Shown here: one piece after another, positions 5,637 through 5,653 of the stretch | How the letters are laid out: every line of letters starts with the position of its first letter | How positions within the stretch are numbered: the stretch's first letter is position 1 | Assembly: GCA_947168785.1 (NCBI GenBank) | Contig: CAMVNL010000182.1 | Span: 1 to 5,653, forward strand | DNA: 5,653 nt | Reading direction: 5' to 3' | From: an uncultured Clostridia bacterium | GTDB taxonomy: Bacteria > Bacillota > Clostridia > Oscillospirales > Acutalibacteraceae | Made by a program: the position numbers and the translations under genes | The notes under the pieces: generated by a model | What the model was told of the DNA's origin: nothing | The model's input: only the letters and a program-made list of their open reading frames with translations | Database searches by the model: none

Positions 5637-5653
5637 CGGCGAGAGTAAAATAT

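Overview
The window looks like a chromosomal segment of a spore-forming, GC-rich member of the Clostridia, possibly an Oscillospirales/Ruminococcaceae-type gut bacterium. The forespore genes spoVAC and spoVAD, strong AGGAGG-type ribosome sites, a Firmicutes-type DUF896 protein and a gut-style uronate/sialidase gene cluster point that way. The family-level placement is inference.

Region 1 (1-2358, + strand) is the 3' end of a carbohydrate operon. It holds the C-terminal part of an SDR-type D-mannonate oxidoreductase (fructuronate reductase), a KDPG aldolase gene carrying a frameshift, and a leaderless (no signal peptide) sialidase-fold protein whose GTG start overlaps the aldolase stop. The first two are steps of hexuronate breakdown (fructuronate to mannonate; KDPG to pyruvate and glyceraldehyde 3-phosphate). 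The sialidase-like enzyme presumably releases or processes an imported acidic sugar. A perfect 12-bp hairpin at the end serves this operon and the convergent one.

Region 2 (2371-3290, - strand) is a two-gene unit: a histidine-phosphatase-family protein followed, with an ATGA overlap, by a 70-residue DUF896 (YnzC-like) protein. Region 3 (3291-3376) is a divergent intergenic region where face-to-face promoters overlap. Region 4 (3377-3937, + strand) encodes an XRE-type regulator and ends in a hairpin terminator.

Region 5 (3972-5653, - strand) is a spoVA sporulation operon: spoVAC, then spoVAD, then a 55-residue single-pass membrane protein with a strong ribosome site inside the end of spoVAD. 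The usual spoVAE does not follow spoVAD. SpoVAC and SpoVAD take part in dipicolinic acid movement across the spore inner membrane; the role of the small protein is unknown.

Most of the window is ordinary. The points most worth a second look are the 55-residue membrane gene in the spoVAE position, the frameshifted aldolase, the intracellular sialidase in a uronate operon with a heptamer repeat just after its start, and the overlapping divergent promoters beside the XRE gene. I found no CRISPR array, transposon, tRNA or rRNA.
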